A stretch of 64,000 bases of DNA from Phocoenobacter atlanticus (GCF_030764225.1 NZ_JASAXH010000009.1), one strand, 5' to 3'. Shown: positions 8,968 through 18,471, counted from the first letter of the stretch. A program made the numbers and translations. Notes: a model not told the origin generated them from the letters alone.

Positions 8968-9969
8968 TTATTTATTGCGTTGAAGTTGATCTCGCAAATT
9001 TGCGGGTATTTCTTTGATTGTTAAAGTGTCATTTAGTTCGTCCCAAATCACTCGCTCGTTTAATAATTGAGCATCAAAACTGAGAGTAACCCCTTTTCCT
9101 GAACCTGAATATTTAGTTAAGGCTTTTAATGTATTGCGAATAGGGGGAATAGAGTCTTCTAAATCATAATCTTGAGTTTGAGTAAATTGTGCAAAATTTT
9201 GATCATTTAAGGTAGGAATTTCATTGGCTAATTCTTGAATAGCGATTTCTTCACCACTGTTAATTTGACCTTTACAATAATCAAAAACTTGTGTTTTTAC
9301 TGCTTTGGTTTGATCTGCATTTAGTTCACCTTGATCGCAATAATCGTGAACTGCTTGTAACAAGGTTTGGTTTTGTACTTTCGGATCAAGCCCTGCTTCT
9401 GCGCCTAAAAAATCCATAAAAAAATCTGCTACTTTTCGTCCCACTCGTCCTTTGATAAAGGTCAAATAGCGGTTAGATTGTGCATCTAGCTTTAATTCTG
9501 TTAAATTAATACGACAAGCAATGTCATATTGTGCCATTTCTAAATATTGGGTACGTTTAATTTCTAATTGTTCATCCACTAACATAGAGGTTCGGTTATC
9601 AATTAATGCAATAAATAGATAATCAGTTGCTAAAAAATTATAACGACACAAAATAAAAGAACCACCACTGGCAAATGGATATTTTACCAATTCCGTTGCC
9701 AACATTTTGGTACAGCTATAACTAAAGGGTAAAAAATCATTTTCTTGTTCTAATAAACGATTTAATTCCTGAGCAAAATTTGAATTCTCTTGAAATAAGC
9801 CATAGCCTTTGGCTTTTCCTTGATAGGCTTGATGAAGTTGTAACATCATCTGCTCAACTTCAGGCGTAACCTCTAATAATTTTTCTCTTAAAACTGTTTT
9901 TAATTCAGGTGTTTCGCTTTCAGTTTGTGTCAATTGGTGGAGAACAATTTCTGTTACATTTATACTCAT
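8968..9969 (-). CDS. yejK: Nucleoid-associated protein YejK/NdpA
   Basis: Cytosolic nucleoid-associated protein of 333 residues, close to the 335 of E. coli YejK, and with family segments such as YLTFIKGRVGRKVADFFMDFLG in the central region. The cellular role is poorly defined; the family copurifies with bacterial nucleoids. No domain is missing. It lies upstream of bamE on the same strand. Confidence 0.9.
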   Translation of the reverse strand: MSINVTEIVLHQLTQTESETPELKTVLREKLLEVTPEVEQMMLQLHQAYQGKAKGYGLFQENSNFAQELNRLLEQENDFLPFSYSCTKMLATELVKYPFASGGSFILCRYNFLATDYLFIALIDNRTSMLVDEQLEIKRTQYLEMAQYDIACRINLTELKLDAQSNRYLTFIKGRVGRKVADFFMDFLGAEAGLDPKVQNQTLLQAVHDYCDQGELNADQTKAVKTQVFDYCKGQINSGEEIAIQELANEIPTLNDQNFAQFTQTQDYDLEDSIPPIRNTLKALTKYSGSGKGVTLSFDAQLLNERVIWDELNDTLTIKEIPANLRDQLQRNK

Positions 9970-10217
9970 AGTTTCCTTATATTACATCTTTTTATTCAAA
10001 ATTAATTTGGAAGAGATTTTAACTGTAGTTAGGGTAATTAACAAATGTATTTATGCTTAAGTATTTTTTAGATTAGGTATAGTTTCTAATTACAATTTAA
10101 TTATAGTAATATGTCATTTAATTCCTAATTAAATTTATAAAGGGATAAGAAGGCAAAGAGGCTTTCATAAGGTAATCCTTAAATTACTGAAAATTTATTA
10201 ATAGATATATAAAAAAT

Positions 10218-10357
10218 CAGGGTAAGAGCATACTTGAAATTTATTCCCCCCTCCTAACCTCCCCCCGCAAGCGGAGGGAGGAACTTGTGTGTACAACCTA
10301 AAAATCCCCTCCTCCGCTTGCGGGGGAGGGTTAGGGAGGGGGAATGTTGTTACTCTG
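10218..10357. repeat. Large GC-rich imperfect palindrome, candidate small mobile element
   Basis: Two C/G-rich arms (about 10243-10281 and 10303-10344) read as inverted copies of CCTAACCTCCCCC-GCAAGCGGAGG and can form a long hairpin. The outer ends, CAGGGTAA at 10218 and TTACTCTG at 10350-10357, are also inverted copies. The left end CAGGGTAAGAGCATACTTG resembles the terminal repeat of the element at 7.6-7.8 kb. The composition is very unlike the AT-rich flanks. The remainder of the 420-base stretch 9970-10389 has no gene. Confidence 0.6.
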
Positions 10358-10389
10358 TATTAAACTCACAAACTTAGAAAAATAAACCA

Positions 10390-10860
10390 ATGAAAATTTA
10401 TATAGATGCGGATGCTTGTCCAAAAACATTACGAGATTTTATTTGTAAATCGGTAATGCGAACCAAAACTACTGCAATATTTGTAAGTAATAGTTTTATC
10501 AATTTGCCACGTTCGCCTTTTATTAGCATTAAAGTGGTTGAAAAAGGCTTTGATATTGCGGATAACTATATCGTGGAACAGGCTGAAAAAAATGATTTAG
10601 CGATAACCAGTGATATTCCTTTGGCGAATGATCTTATTAACAAAGGTGTGGCGGTAATTAATTTTAAAGGACTAGAGTACAATAAGGATAATATTAAGCA
10701 AAATCTAGGGATGCGTGATTTTATGGATATGATGCGTAGTACGGGCGTGCTTGAACCTTCTCAAATGGGTAAACAAAAACCATTTTCTGATAAAGATAAG
10801 AAAATATTTGCAGATACATTTAATCGACTACATACAAAATTATCAAGAATATGCAATTAA
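10390..10860 (+). CDS. yaiI: YaiI/YqxD family protein (DUF188)
   Basis: A 156-residue protein with the DUF188 N-terminus MKIYIDADACPKTLRDFI and later conserved acidic positions (VVEKGFDIADNYIVEQA, TSDIPLANDLI). The fold is PIN-like, suggesting a metal-dependent nuclease, but the family has no settled function. The length is normal. It runs convergently to argG and shares a terminator with it. Confidence 0.9.
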   Translation: MKIYIDADACPKTLRDFICKSVMRTKTTAIFVSNSFINLPRSPFISIKVVEKGFDIADNYIVEQAEKNDLAITSDIPLANDLINKGVAVINFKGLEYNKDNIKQNLGMRDFMDMMRSTGVLEPSQMGKQKPFSDKDKKIFADTFNRLHTKLSRICN

Positions 10861-10873
10861 AGAAAAAATAAAT

Positions 10874-10897
10874 AAAGGCTGAAACTACTCAGCCTTT
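10874..10897. terminator. Bidirectional terminator between yaiI and argG
   Basis: AAAGGCTGA / TCAGCCTTT stem with a six-base loop, lying between the two convergent stop codons. Confidence 0.75.
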
Positions 10898-10926
10898 GTT
10901 TCTGTATTACATCAATTAATTTCGTT

Positions 10927-12252
10927 CTAATCTAAAAGTGGAATAATATTGTTTTTACTCGAAATTAGTCCTGTTTGGGTATAAAGTCCGAGTTTGTCAC
11001 GAGTATCTTTAATATCAAGATTACGCATAGTTAATTGACCAATACGATCTGTCGCTGTAAAGGGTGCATCTTCCACTTTTTCCATACTTAAATGTTCTGC
11101 TTGATAGGTTAGGTTTGGTGATTGAGTGTCTAATATTAAATAATCGTTACCACGACGTAATTCCAATGTGACGTCACCAGTAATTGCTTTGGCAACCCAA
11201 CGCTGTGCGGTTTCACGTAACATTAATGCTTGTGAATCAAACCAGCGACCTTGATAGAGTAAACGTCCTAGACGTAAACCATTGATACGATATTGCTCAA
11301 TGGTATCTTCATTATGAATACCTGTGACTAAACGTTCATAAGCAATATGTAATAGTGCCATTCCCGGTGCTTCATAAATGCCACGAGATTTTGCTTCAAT
11401 AATACGGTTTTCAATTTGATCTGACATTCCTAATCCGTGTCTACCCCCAATACGATTCGCTTCTAAAAATAATTCAACCAAATCATCAAAACGTTTGCCA
11501 TTTAATGCAACGGGAATGCCTTCTTCGAAACTAATTTTTACTTCTTCTGTTTCAATTTTTATATTTTCATCCCAAAACGCAACACCCATAATAGGTTTTA
11601 CAATTTTGATACTGGTGTCTAAATCTTCTAAATCTTTTGCTTCGTGAGTGGCTCCAAGCATATTAGAATCTGTGGAATAGGCTTTTTCAACGGACATTTT
11701 ATAATCAAAACCATTCTTGATTAAAAATTGTGACATTTCAGAACGTCCACCTAATTCGTTAATAAACAGTTCATCTAACCAAGGTTTGTATATTTTGAGA
11801 TCAGGATTAGTGATTAGACCATAACGATAAAAACGTTCAATATCATTTCCTTTATAAGTGCTACCATCTCCCCAAATATTTACACCATCTTGTTGCATTG
11901 ATGCCACAAGCATTGTTCCTGTAACTGCACGTCCTAAAGGCGTCGTATTAAAATAGGGCATTCCACCTGTAGAAATGTGAAATGCACCACATTGAATGGC
12001 AACAATACCTTCGTGAGCAAGTTGGCTGCGGCAATCAATTAATCGCGCTTTTTCTGCCCCATATTCTATTGCTTTTTGAGGGATTGCATCATAATCTTCT
12101 TCATCTGGTTGACCTAAATTTGCTGTGTAAGCATAGGGTACCGTTCCTTTTTGACGCATCCAAAGTAAAGCTGCACTGGTATCTAAACCACCTGAAAATG
12201 CGATTCCCACTTTTTTACCAAATGGTATAGATTCTAAAATTGTACTAGACAT
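10927..12252 (-). CDS. argG: Argininosuccinate synthase
   Basis: Joins citrulline and aspartate using ATP, the penultimate step of arginine synthesis. The P-loop-like motif AFSGGLDTSAALLWM is near residue 18, and motifs such as GDGSTYKGNDIERF and GRRHGL-like GGRHGLGMSDQIENRI are intact. At 441 residues it is the long form found in gamma-proteobacteria. It stands alone; argH lies 38 kb away in this window. An uptake-signal core is found about 130 bases upstream. Confidence 0.95.
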   Translation of the reverse strand: MSSTILESIPFGKKVGIAFSGGLDTSAALLWMRQKGTVPYAYTANLGQPDEEDYDAIPQKAIEYGAEKARLIDCRSQLAHEGIVAIQCGAFHISTGGMPYFNTTPLGRAVTGTMLVASMQQDGVNIWGDGSTYKGNDIERFYRYGLITNPDLKIYKPWLDELFINELGGRSEMSQFLIKNGFDYKMSVEKAYSTDSNMLGATHEAKDLEDLDTSIKIVKPIMGVAFWDENIKIETEEVKISFEEGIPVALNGKRFDDLVELFLEANRIGGRHGLGMSDQIENRIIEAKSRGIYEAPGMALLHIAYERLVTGIHNEDTIEQYRINGLRLGRLLYQGRWFDSQALMLRETAQRWVAKAITGDVTLELRRGNDYLILDTQSPNLTYQAEHLSMEKVEDAPFTATDRIGQLTMRNLDIKDTRDKLGLYTQTGLISSKNNIIPLLD

Positions 12253-12415
12253 ATAAATTCCTTGTTGTATTGCATAATTTAAATTTTATATAAATAATTC
12301 CATTATTCTATCTAAAATAGAATTAAAAATGAACTTGTTATTTTTATTATGACAAAATTTGCAAATTTTAATGAAAAAATAACCGCTTATCATAATTGAT
12401 AAGCTATTTTTTATC

Positions 12416-12646
12416 TCAATTTACAAATTTTTGTAAAATAGTTATTGGACTAGTATTCATTGCTTCACATAGTTCAATAAATTCTAAAATATCAAGTTTT
12501 CTTTCACAGCGCTCAATTTTTGCAATATATGATTGTGGTTTATTTAATTTATTTGCAATTTGCTGTTGGGTTATTCCTTGCTTCTTTCGTGTAGAAATCA
12601 AACATTGAATAATTTTTTGATATTTTTCTTTATAAATTGTTTTCAA
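12416..12646 (-). CDS. XRE-family helix-turn-helix regulator
   Basis: A 76-residue Cro/CI-type DNA-binding protein with a single helix-turn-helix (KKQGITQQQIANKLNKPQSYIAKIERCERKLD, residues about 22-53) and no effector domain. It is divergent from the YaaW-like gene, and a palindrome in the shared control region is a likely binding site, so autoregulation and control of that gene are plausible. Small regulators of this type often belong to accessory modules. Confidence 0.88.
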   Translation of the reverse strand: MKTIYKEKYQKIIQCLISTRKKQGITQQQIANKLNKPQSYIAKIERCERKLDILEFIELCEAMNTSPITILQKFVN

Positions 12647-12700
12647 GGTTAATCACTCTAAGCTAAAAAATCTAGCTTGTAATTATTATCCTATTTTAGT

Positions 12701-12721
12701 ATTATCCCGTATTGGGATAAT
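12701..12721. promoter_or_regulatory. Candidate operator between XRE regulator and yaaW-like gene
   Basis: A perfect inverted repeat, ATTATCCC / GGGATAAT with a five-base spacer, lies between the divergent genes. A further half site, ATTATCCT, is at about 12684. The binding protein is inferred to be the neighbouring XRE regulator. Confidence 0.55.
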
Positions 12722-12743
12722 TGTTGAATATTAGGAGGAAAAA

Positions 12744-13499
12744 ATGGCTTATCGTTATGATCCCGATTTAGATTTTTTACAACACCTTGAGTCTGATGAT
12801 TTAAAAGAACTTTATGATGTTTTAGTTTACGATAAAGATGGTGATAGACGTTTAACAGAAACATTATCAGTATCAAATGAACGTAAAGAATATGGTAGTA
12901 ATTATTCCATCTATTGGGAGCGTATTGCTGAGGAATTACAATGCTATGGAGCGAATACTTTTGTAACGTTACTGAGATTTGGAAAGGGGGTGACCTATCA
13001 CGAAATTTTATGTGATGTTTGTGATAAATTGAAAGTTAATTATAATAAAAACTCAGCAATAGAAAAAATAGAGCAACATTTATTGATGAAGATTTTAGAA
13101 AAATCTTTGGAAGAGATGTCTTCTTCTGAAAAGCAAGAGTTAGCCCGTAGTATTGGCATTAAAAATACGGATAATGTTACACCTGAATTATTAACAGCAG
13201 CATTCTTGAAAATTTTTAAATTGGGTGGCTTTAAATCATATCAACTCACAGTTATTGTGGTTAATGCAATTTTAAAAGCATTGATTGGACGAGGATTATC
13301 TTTTGCAGGTAATGCTACCTTGACTAGAACAATGGCTGTTTTAACAGGTCCTATTGGTTGGGTAATAACTGGATTGTGGACGGCTATTGATATTGCAGGT
13401 CCTGCGTATCGTGTTACAATACCTGCGGTAATAACTGTTATTGGATTAAGACAAAAATATATTAATCGACATATGCTATCTGAACTCAATATTGAATAA
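12744..13499 (+). CDS. yaaW: YaaW-like protein (UPF0174, DUF3944 domain)
   Basis: A 251-residue protein matching E. coli YaaW in layout. It has an N-terminal DUF3944-type segment (YRYDPDLDFLQHLESDDLKELYDVL), a middle helical part (IYWERIAEELQCYGANTFV), a Gly/Ala-rich hydrophobic region near 195-225 that may touch membranes, and an end with AYRVTIPAVITVIGLRQKY. The function is not known. The ribosome binding site AGGAGG is very strong. It faces an XRE regulator across a possible operator and ends at an uptake-signal hairpin. Confidence 0.85.
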   Translation: MAYRYDPDLDFLQHLESDDLKELYDVLVYDKDGDRRLTETLSVSNERKEYGSNYSIYWERIAEELQCYGANTFVTLLRFGKGVTYHEILCDVCDKLKVNYNKNSAIEKIEQHLLMKILEKSLEEMSSSEKQELARSIGIKNTDNVTPELLTAAFLKIFKLGGFKSYQLTVIVVNAILKALIGRGLSFAGNATLTRTMAVLTGPIGWVITGLWTAIDIAGPAYRVTIPAVITVIGLRQKYINRHMLSELNIE

Positions 13500-13579
13500 G
13501 TTTTAGAAAATAACGTAAAACCCAAATGGTTCAATTATTGTTTCTGATAGTCAGTTAAAATTTATAAATTTTAATAAAA

Positions 13580-13615
13580 AAGTAACCGCTTATTTTAATC
13601 AATAAGCGGTTACTT
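13580..13615. terminator. Uptake-signal inverted pair acting as bidirectional terminator
   Basis: A perfect 15-bp stem (AAGTAACCGCTTATT / AATAAGCGGTTACTT) with a six-base loop and T-rich flanks, between the convergent yaaW-like and mglC genes. Each arm holds an AAGCGGT uptake core. Confidence 0.8.
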
Positions 13616-13642
13616 TATTTCTAGTAGTTTATTTTTTATGCG

Positions 13643-14653
13643 TTATTTTTTCTTCGCATATTTTAAGCTATCAATTGCAACAGCGAAAATGATAATACTA
13701 CCTTTGATAATATATTGCCAATATGGGTTTACACCGATATAAGTTAAACCGTAGTTGATAAGGGTAAAGATTAATACCCCAGTCACAACACCAGCAACAG
13801 TACCCACACCACCAGCAAAGGATACGCCCCCAACCACACAGGCGGCGATGGCATCAAGTTCGTACATAAAACCAAGGTTATTAGTTGCACTTCCTACACG
13901 TCCACCTTCAAGCATACCTGCGAAAGCGTATAACATACCTGCAATCATATAAATAACGATGAGATTACGCGTTACGTTTACACCCGATACACGAGCCGCT
14001 TCTGGGTTTCCACCGATTGCAAAGATATTTTTACCAAAGCGGGTTTTATTCCACATAATCCATACTAAGACCGTAATAATGGCGGCATAAATGGTAATGT
14101 AGGAGAGTTTAAATGATCCTATTCTAAAGAAGTTTTGGGTGAAATCTAAGAATGCGTCACTAAATCCAGCGATAGGTGATGCACCTACTGAATCATAGTA
14201 AAGGGAGTTAATACCATAAACGATGATCATTGTCCCTAATGTAGCAATAAACGGAGTTACATTTAAAATTGCAATAATAAAACCATTTAATAATCCAATA
14301 ATTGCACCGATTACACATACAATTAAGATAACAACAGGAATTGGAATTTCACCAAGATCAGGGAATACTCGGTTTACGTTATCCATTGCCTGTAATAATG
14401 TTGCAGAAACTACAGCGGTAAGCCCCACCTGACGACCTGCTGATAAGTCGGTTCCTTGTGTTACCAGTAATCCTGCCACACCAAGTGCGATAATTAAACG
14501 TACCGATGATTGAGTTAAAATATTACTAAAGTTACGTAAACTTAAGAAACTTGAATCTTGTGTAATAATGACAGAAAGTAATACTAACAAGACAAAGTAA
14601 ATAGCGTTTTGTTTTAAAAAATCAAGTGATTTATTTTGTTTTAAGGCTGACAT
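13643..14653 (-). CDS. mglC: Galactose/methyl galactoside ABC transporter permease MglC
   Basis: Inner membrane channel of the high-affinity galactose importer, last gene of mglBAC. It has 336 residues, many hydrophobic segments, and family sequence such as QGTDLSAGRQVGLTAVVSATLLQ and FAIGGNPEAARVSGVNV, which is the cytosolic loop that contacts the ATPase. It starts 13 bases after the mglA stop, so translation is probably coupled. Confidence 0.95.
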   Translation of the reverse strand: MSALKQNKSLDFLKQNAIYFVLLVLLSVIITQDSSFLSLRNFSNILTQSSVRLIIALGVAGLLVTQGTDLSAGRQVGLTAVVSATLLQAMDNVNRVFPDLGEIPIPVVILIVCVIGAIIGLLNGFIIAILNVTPFIATLGTMIIVYGINSLYYDSVGASPIAGFSDAFLDFTQNFFRIGSFKLSYITIYAAIITVLVWIMWNKTRFGKNIFAIGGNPEAARVSGVNVTRNLIVIYMIAGMLYAFAGMLEGGRVGSATNNLGFMYELDAIAACVVGGVSFAGGVGTVAGVVTGVLIFTLINYGLTYIGVNPYWQYIIKGSIIIFAVAIDSLKYAKKK

Positions 14654-14666
14654 AATACGGTTCCCT

Positions 14667-16199
14667 CTATAGATATTTAGCCGCTAACTGTAAAATTTCT
14701 TCTTGCGAGGTTTCTGCTGTATTGACAATCCCCGCAACTCGTCCGTTACTCATTACTAATATTCGATCTGTTACCCCTAAAAGTTCAGGCATTTCTGATG
14801 AAATCATAATAATACCTTTGTCTTTATTGGCAAGATCCATAATGAGTTGATAAATTTCAAATTTTGCTCCAATATCAATACCTCGAGTAGGTTCGTCGAG
14901 CATTAATATTTCAGGCTGAGTTAATAACCAACGACCAATGACGACTTTTTGTTGATTACCACCAGATAATGAACCAATACTCGTTTGATGAGAAGGCGTT
15001 TTAACATTCATTGAATCAATGACCCACTGTGTATCACTTTTCATTTTTTGATTACTTAGTAGTCCAAATTTTCCTAAATAGGTTTTCATATTTGAGATCA
15101 ATGAGTTAAATTCAATACTTAAATTGGAGTAAATACCAGTCGCACGGCGTTCTTCTGTTACAAGAGCAAATCCGTGGTTGATTGCCTCCAGAGCAGTATT
15201 ATTTTTAACGATTTTATCGTGTAATTTAATGGTACCACTTTTGCGTTGGCGAACACCAAAAATGGTTTCTACAATATCAGTTCGTCTTGCTCCCACTAAG
15301 CCAGCAATACCTAAAATTTCACCTTTATGGAGATTAAAACTCACATCTTGAATTGATGGCTGATTAGTTGCGGTTAATCCTTCTACTTCTAAAATAACTT
15401 CTTTTGGTGTATTTGATTTTGGCGGAAAACGCTGAGTTAATTCACGTCCAACCATCATTGCAACAATATCATCAATAGTACAATCTGCGACTGAAACACT
15501 ATTTATCCATTTACCATCTCGTAAAACGGTGACTTCATCACAAATTTTAAAGATTTCGTCCATTTTGTGAGAAATATAAATAATTCCACAGCCACGATCT
15601 TGTAATTTTTTAATAATTTTAAATAAGTGATCCACTTCTTTTTCAGAAAGAGAAGAGGTGGGTTCATCCATAATAACGATTTTTGCGTTATAGGAAAACG
15701 CTTTGGCAATTTCAACCATCTGCATCTGAGAAACAGATAATTTTCCTACTTTTTCTTTTGGATCAACATTAATATCCAACTCATCAAAAATAACCTTAGT
15801 ATCGTTATACATTTTTTTATGGTCAATAAAGCCACCTTTGGTTGGATAACGTCCCAGCCATATATTATCCATAACGCTTTGTTGACGAACTAAGTTTAGT
15901 TCTTGGTGAACCATAGAGATCCCATTTTCAAGGGCTTCTTTTGACGTTTTAAAATCTACTGGCTTTCCTAAAAAAAGAATTTCCCCTTCATCTTTGGCAT
16001 AAATACCAAATAAACACTTTAATAATGTTGATTTTCCTGCACCATTTTCACCCATTAAGGCGTGAACAGAATAAGAACGGACAGTTAAATTTGCTTGGTC
16101 AAGTGCTTTTACTCCGGGAAAGGTTTTACTGACATTTGTCATTTCTAGTAGCACTTCACCTTTAGGCTTTGATGCTGTATTTTGTGCTGTCATATTCAA
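14667..16199 (-). CDS. mglA: Galactose/methyl galactoside ABC transporter ATPase MglA
   Basis: ATPase with two fused nucleotide-binding domains, 510 aa, energising MglBC galactose uptake. The first domain has Walker A GENGAGKST and Walker B IVIMDEPTSSL; its signature reads LSVSQMQ. The second has a degenerate P-loop (GLVGARRTD), the signature LSGGNQQK and ILMLDEPTRGID. This is the usual pattern of sugar ATPases of the Mgl/Rbs/Ara group. It follows mglB after a hairpin that may lower its expression relative to the binding protein. Confidence 0.96.
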   Translation of the reverse strand: MNMTAQNTASKPKGEVLLEMTNVSKTFPGVKALDQANLTVRSYSVHALMGENGAGKSTLLKCLFGIYAKDEGEILFLGKPVDFKTSKEALENGISMVHQELNLVRQQSVMDNIWLGRYPTKGGFIDHKKMYNDTKVIFDELDINVDPKEKVGKLSVSQMQMVEIAKAFSYNAKIVIMDEPTSSLSEKEVDHLFKIIKKLQDRGCGIIYISHKMDEIFKICDEVTVLRDGKWINSVSVADCTIDDIVAMMVGRELTQRFPPKSNTPKEVILEVEGLTATNQPSIQDVSFNLHKGEILGIAGLVGARRTDIVETIFGVRQRKSGTIKLHDKIVKNNTALEAINHGFALVTEERRATGIYSNLSIEFNSLISNMKTYLGKFGLLSNQKMKSDTQWVIDSMNVKTPSHQTSIGSLSGGNQQKVVIGRWLLTQPEILMLDEPTRGIDIGAKFEIYQLIMDLANKDKGIIMISSEMPELLGVTDRILVMSNGRVAGIVNTAETSQEEILQLAAKYL

Positions 16200-16207
16200 C
16201 CTCTATC

Positions 16208-16230
16208 AAAAAAAGGGGGACTAAGCCCCC
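16208..16230 (-). terminator. Intercistronic hairpin after mglB
   Basis: Read on the minus strand, GGGGG and CCCCC form a stem and are followed by a run of T, between mglB and mglA. Partial terminators at this place are common in binding-protein operons and give more binding protein than membrane parts. Confidence 0.65.
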
Positions 16231-16245
16231 TAAATATATTACAAA

Positions 16246-17244
16246 TTATTTTAAAAAGTCTTTTAAGTTATCTGCATCAACTGCAACATAAGGAACGTTG
16301 ATACGTTTACCGTTAAGTTTGTAAGTCATACCTTCAGTTGGCGCTTTGCCTTCTGCTAAGTTTTTAGAAAGTTGCATAACTGCTTTACCTTGGTTTACAC
16401 CATCGTTAAGTACGGTACCAAGAATTTCCCCTTTCTTAACCATTTGTAAAACTTCAGGAAGTGCATCTACACCAAAGATTGGTAATTTTTTACCCGCAGC
16501 TTTAATTGCATTGAATGCACCCATTGCCATACCATCGTTGTTACAGATAACAACTTCGATATCTTTACCTTTAGGGTTAGATAACCAAGATTGCATTTTA
16601 TCTTTTGCCATTGATGCATCCCACATACCTGTATCGATAAATAATTCATCAGTTTTGAAACCTTGATCATTTAATTCTTTGATAACAAATTTAGTACGAG
16701 CTTCTGCATCTGGGTGTCCAGGTTCACCTTTTAATAAAGCAAATTGGATTTTACCATCTTTATTTAAATCAAATTCAGGATGAGCTTTCCATTGTTTTGC
16801 AATTAATTGACCTTGCATTACACCAGATTCTTCAGGATTTGTTCCAACAAAATATGCTTTGTCATAAGTATCAAGTGCTTTTGTACCCGGATCACGGTTA
16901 AAGAATACGATTGGCACATCGTCACCTTTTGCTTTACGAATAACTGTTTTTGCTGCACCTGGGTCAACTAAGTTGATTGCTAATGCTTTAACAATAGGAT
17001 CTCTTGAAAGCAAACCATCAATTTGGTCATTTTGAATTGATTGTTGATTTTGAGAGTCATTCATACTTAATTTAATACCACCAAGAGCTTGGGCTTCTTT
17101 TTCAATCTCTTGACGCATTAATGCCATAAAGTTATCGTCGTATTTGTAAATTGTTACACCGATTGGAATGTCTTTTGCAGATGCTGTTGCTACCGCACCA
17201 AAACCAACTGCTAATGCCACAGCACTTAAAAACGTTTTTTTCAT
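16246..17244 (-). CDS. mglB: Periplasmic galactose-binding protein MglB
   Basis: Receptor of the galactose ABC importer. The start is placed at the ATG of MKKTFLSAVALAVGFGAVATASA, a standard Sec signal peptide preceded by GGAG; this gives 332 aa, the same as E. coli MglB. A longer in-frame reading begins at 17367 but has no signal peptide. Galactose-contacting segments are present (IYKYDDNFM, VFFNRDPG, CNNDGMAMGA, FGVDALPE). Upstream lie a CRP site and a LacI-type operator, followed by galS. Confidence 0.95.
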   Translation of the reverse strand: MKKTFLSAVALAVGFGAVATASAKDIPIGVTIYKYDDNFMALMRQEIEKEAQALGGIKLSMNDSQNQQSIQNDQIDGLLSRDPIVKALAINLVDPGAAKTVIRKAKGDDVPIVFFNRDPGTKALDTYDKAYFVGTNPEESGVMQGQLIAKQWKAHPEFDLNKDGKIQFALLKGEPGHPDAEARTKFVIKELNDQGFKTDELFIDTGMWDASMAKDKMQSWLSNPKGKDIEVVICNNDGMAMGAFNAIKAAGKKLPIFGVDALPEVLQMVKKGEILGTVLNDGVNQGKAVMQLSKNLAEGKAPTEGMTYKLNGKRINVPYVAVDADNLKDFLK

Positions 17245-17389
17245 AATGTGTTTCTCCATTGAAAAATCTTTGTAAAACAAAGTATATTGAGTTTTATTGA
17301 TAGTAAAAATTTTATTACCAATAATTGAACTTATCCGTATAGCATATTGGATAATCGCGATGATCATACAGCAATTTATAATACAATTC

Positions 17390-17405
17390 TGTGATCTGTT
17401 TCACA
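17390..17405 (-). promoter_or_regulatory. CRP binding site upstream of mglB
   Basis: TGTGATCTGTTTCACA fits the TGTGA-N6-TCACA consensus exactly. It lies between galS and mglB and points to glucose-sensitive activation of mglBAC. Confidence 0.85.
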
Positions 17406-17408
17406 ATT

Positions 17409-17424
17409 ATGAAAACGTTTTCAT
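17409..17424. promoter_or_regulatory. GalS/GalR-type operator upstream of mglB
   Basis: ATGAAAACGTTTTCAT is a perfect 16-bp palindrome with the central CG of LacI-family operators, four bases from the CRP site. GalS, encoded next door, is the likely ligand. Confidence 0.8.
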
Positions 17425-17466
17425 AAATTATTTAGAAATATAGCTTGAAATCTAAATTCAAGAAAA

Positions 17467-18471
17467 TTATTTATTGGATAAATTTTTAGTTGAAAATCGT
17501 TTAACTAGAGTAGGTTTAAATTGTACATAAGTGGGACGCTCAATTTCTTTATTTGCTAAGTTTAATGCTAATTTGGTTGCATAACTTGCCATTAAATCAA
17601 TAGGATATCTGATTGTAGTGAGTTTTGGTACTAAATATTTTGCAATAGGAACATCATCAAATCCGATAATTGAAAATTGCTCAGGAACTTTAATATTGTT
17701 TTCATTTAAAACCGATAATGCACCTGCTGCAATATTATCATTATATGCGACAATAGCTGTTAAATCAGAGTGATAGCTAAGCAGTTCTATCATTGCTTCT
17801 TCACCGCCTTCAAAATCAGGAGATGTGTGTACAATAGCGTGCTCTAATTGTGAAAGTTGATGTTTTTTTAATGCTTTTAAATAGCCATTTTTACGATCAA
17901 ACTCATCAGTAATATAATGATTAGAACCAATGTAACCTATATGTTTATGCCCTAATTTAATCAATGTTTCAGTGGCTAAAAAAGTGCCTTTTTCATTATC
18001 AAGATCAACACAGCGATGCTCATATCCTTCAATAACACGGTTAATGATGACCATACTCGGTACACTTTCTAGGTAATGTTTTAATATTTCATCATCAAGC
18101 GCTTTACTATGAACAATTAAGCAATTACAACGTTTACGTAATAAACTCTCAATGGCATTAAGTTCTTTTTCTGCGTTATGGTAACCGATACCAATTAAGA
18201 TACTTTTACCATATTCAGTGGCAACTTGATCGACAGTTTTCACTAAAATAGCAAAAAAAGGATCAGTTACATCTGTGACCACAACGCCAACGGTATCTGT
18301 ATTTTTTAGTGCGAGAGCTTGAGCATTAGCATTAGGGCAATAACCTAATGTTTCTACAGCGTGTAAAACAGATTGGCGAGACTTATTACTAGAGGAAGCA
18401 TTATTTAAAACTCGAGAAACGGTAGCAACTGAAACGCCTGCGAGAGTAGCAACATCACGAATTGTAATCAT
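17467..18471 (-). CDS. galS: LacI-family galactose repressor (GalS/GalR-like)
   Basis: A 334-residue regulator with an N-terminal helix-turn-helix (TIRDVATLAGVSVATVSRVLNN), a hinge helix (ANAQALALKN) and a periplasmic-binding-protein-like effector domain (GVVVTDVTDPFFAILV, IVAYNDNIAAGALSVL, IIGFDDVPIAKYL). It sits between mglBAC and the divergent galTKM operon, and operators occur on both sides, so it probably represses both in the absence of galactose. GalS or GalR cannot be told apart from sequence; no second gal repressor is in the window. Confidence 0.9.
   Translation of the reverse strand: MITIRDVATLAGVSVATVSRVLNNASSSNKSRQSVLHAVETLGYCPNANAQALALKNTDTVGVVVTDVTDPFFAILVKTVDQVATEYGKSILIGIGYHNAEKELNAIESLLRKRCNCLIVHSKALDDEILKHYLESVPSMVIINRVIEGYEHRCVDLDNEKGTFLATETLIKLGHKHIGYIGSNHYITDEFDRKNGYLKALKKHQLSQLEHAIVHTSPDFEGGEEAMIELLSYHSDLTAIVAYNDNIAAGALSVLNENNIKVPEQFSIIGFDDVPIAKYLVPKLTTIRYPIDLMASYATKLALNLANKEIERPTYVQFKPTLVKRFSTKNLSNK

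Noticed and set aside
16246..17367. A longer version of MglB starting at 17367.
   Set aside because: The extension has no ribosome binding site or signal peptide, while the ATG at 17244 has both and gives the standard length.
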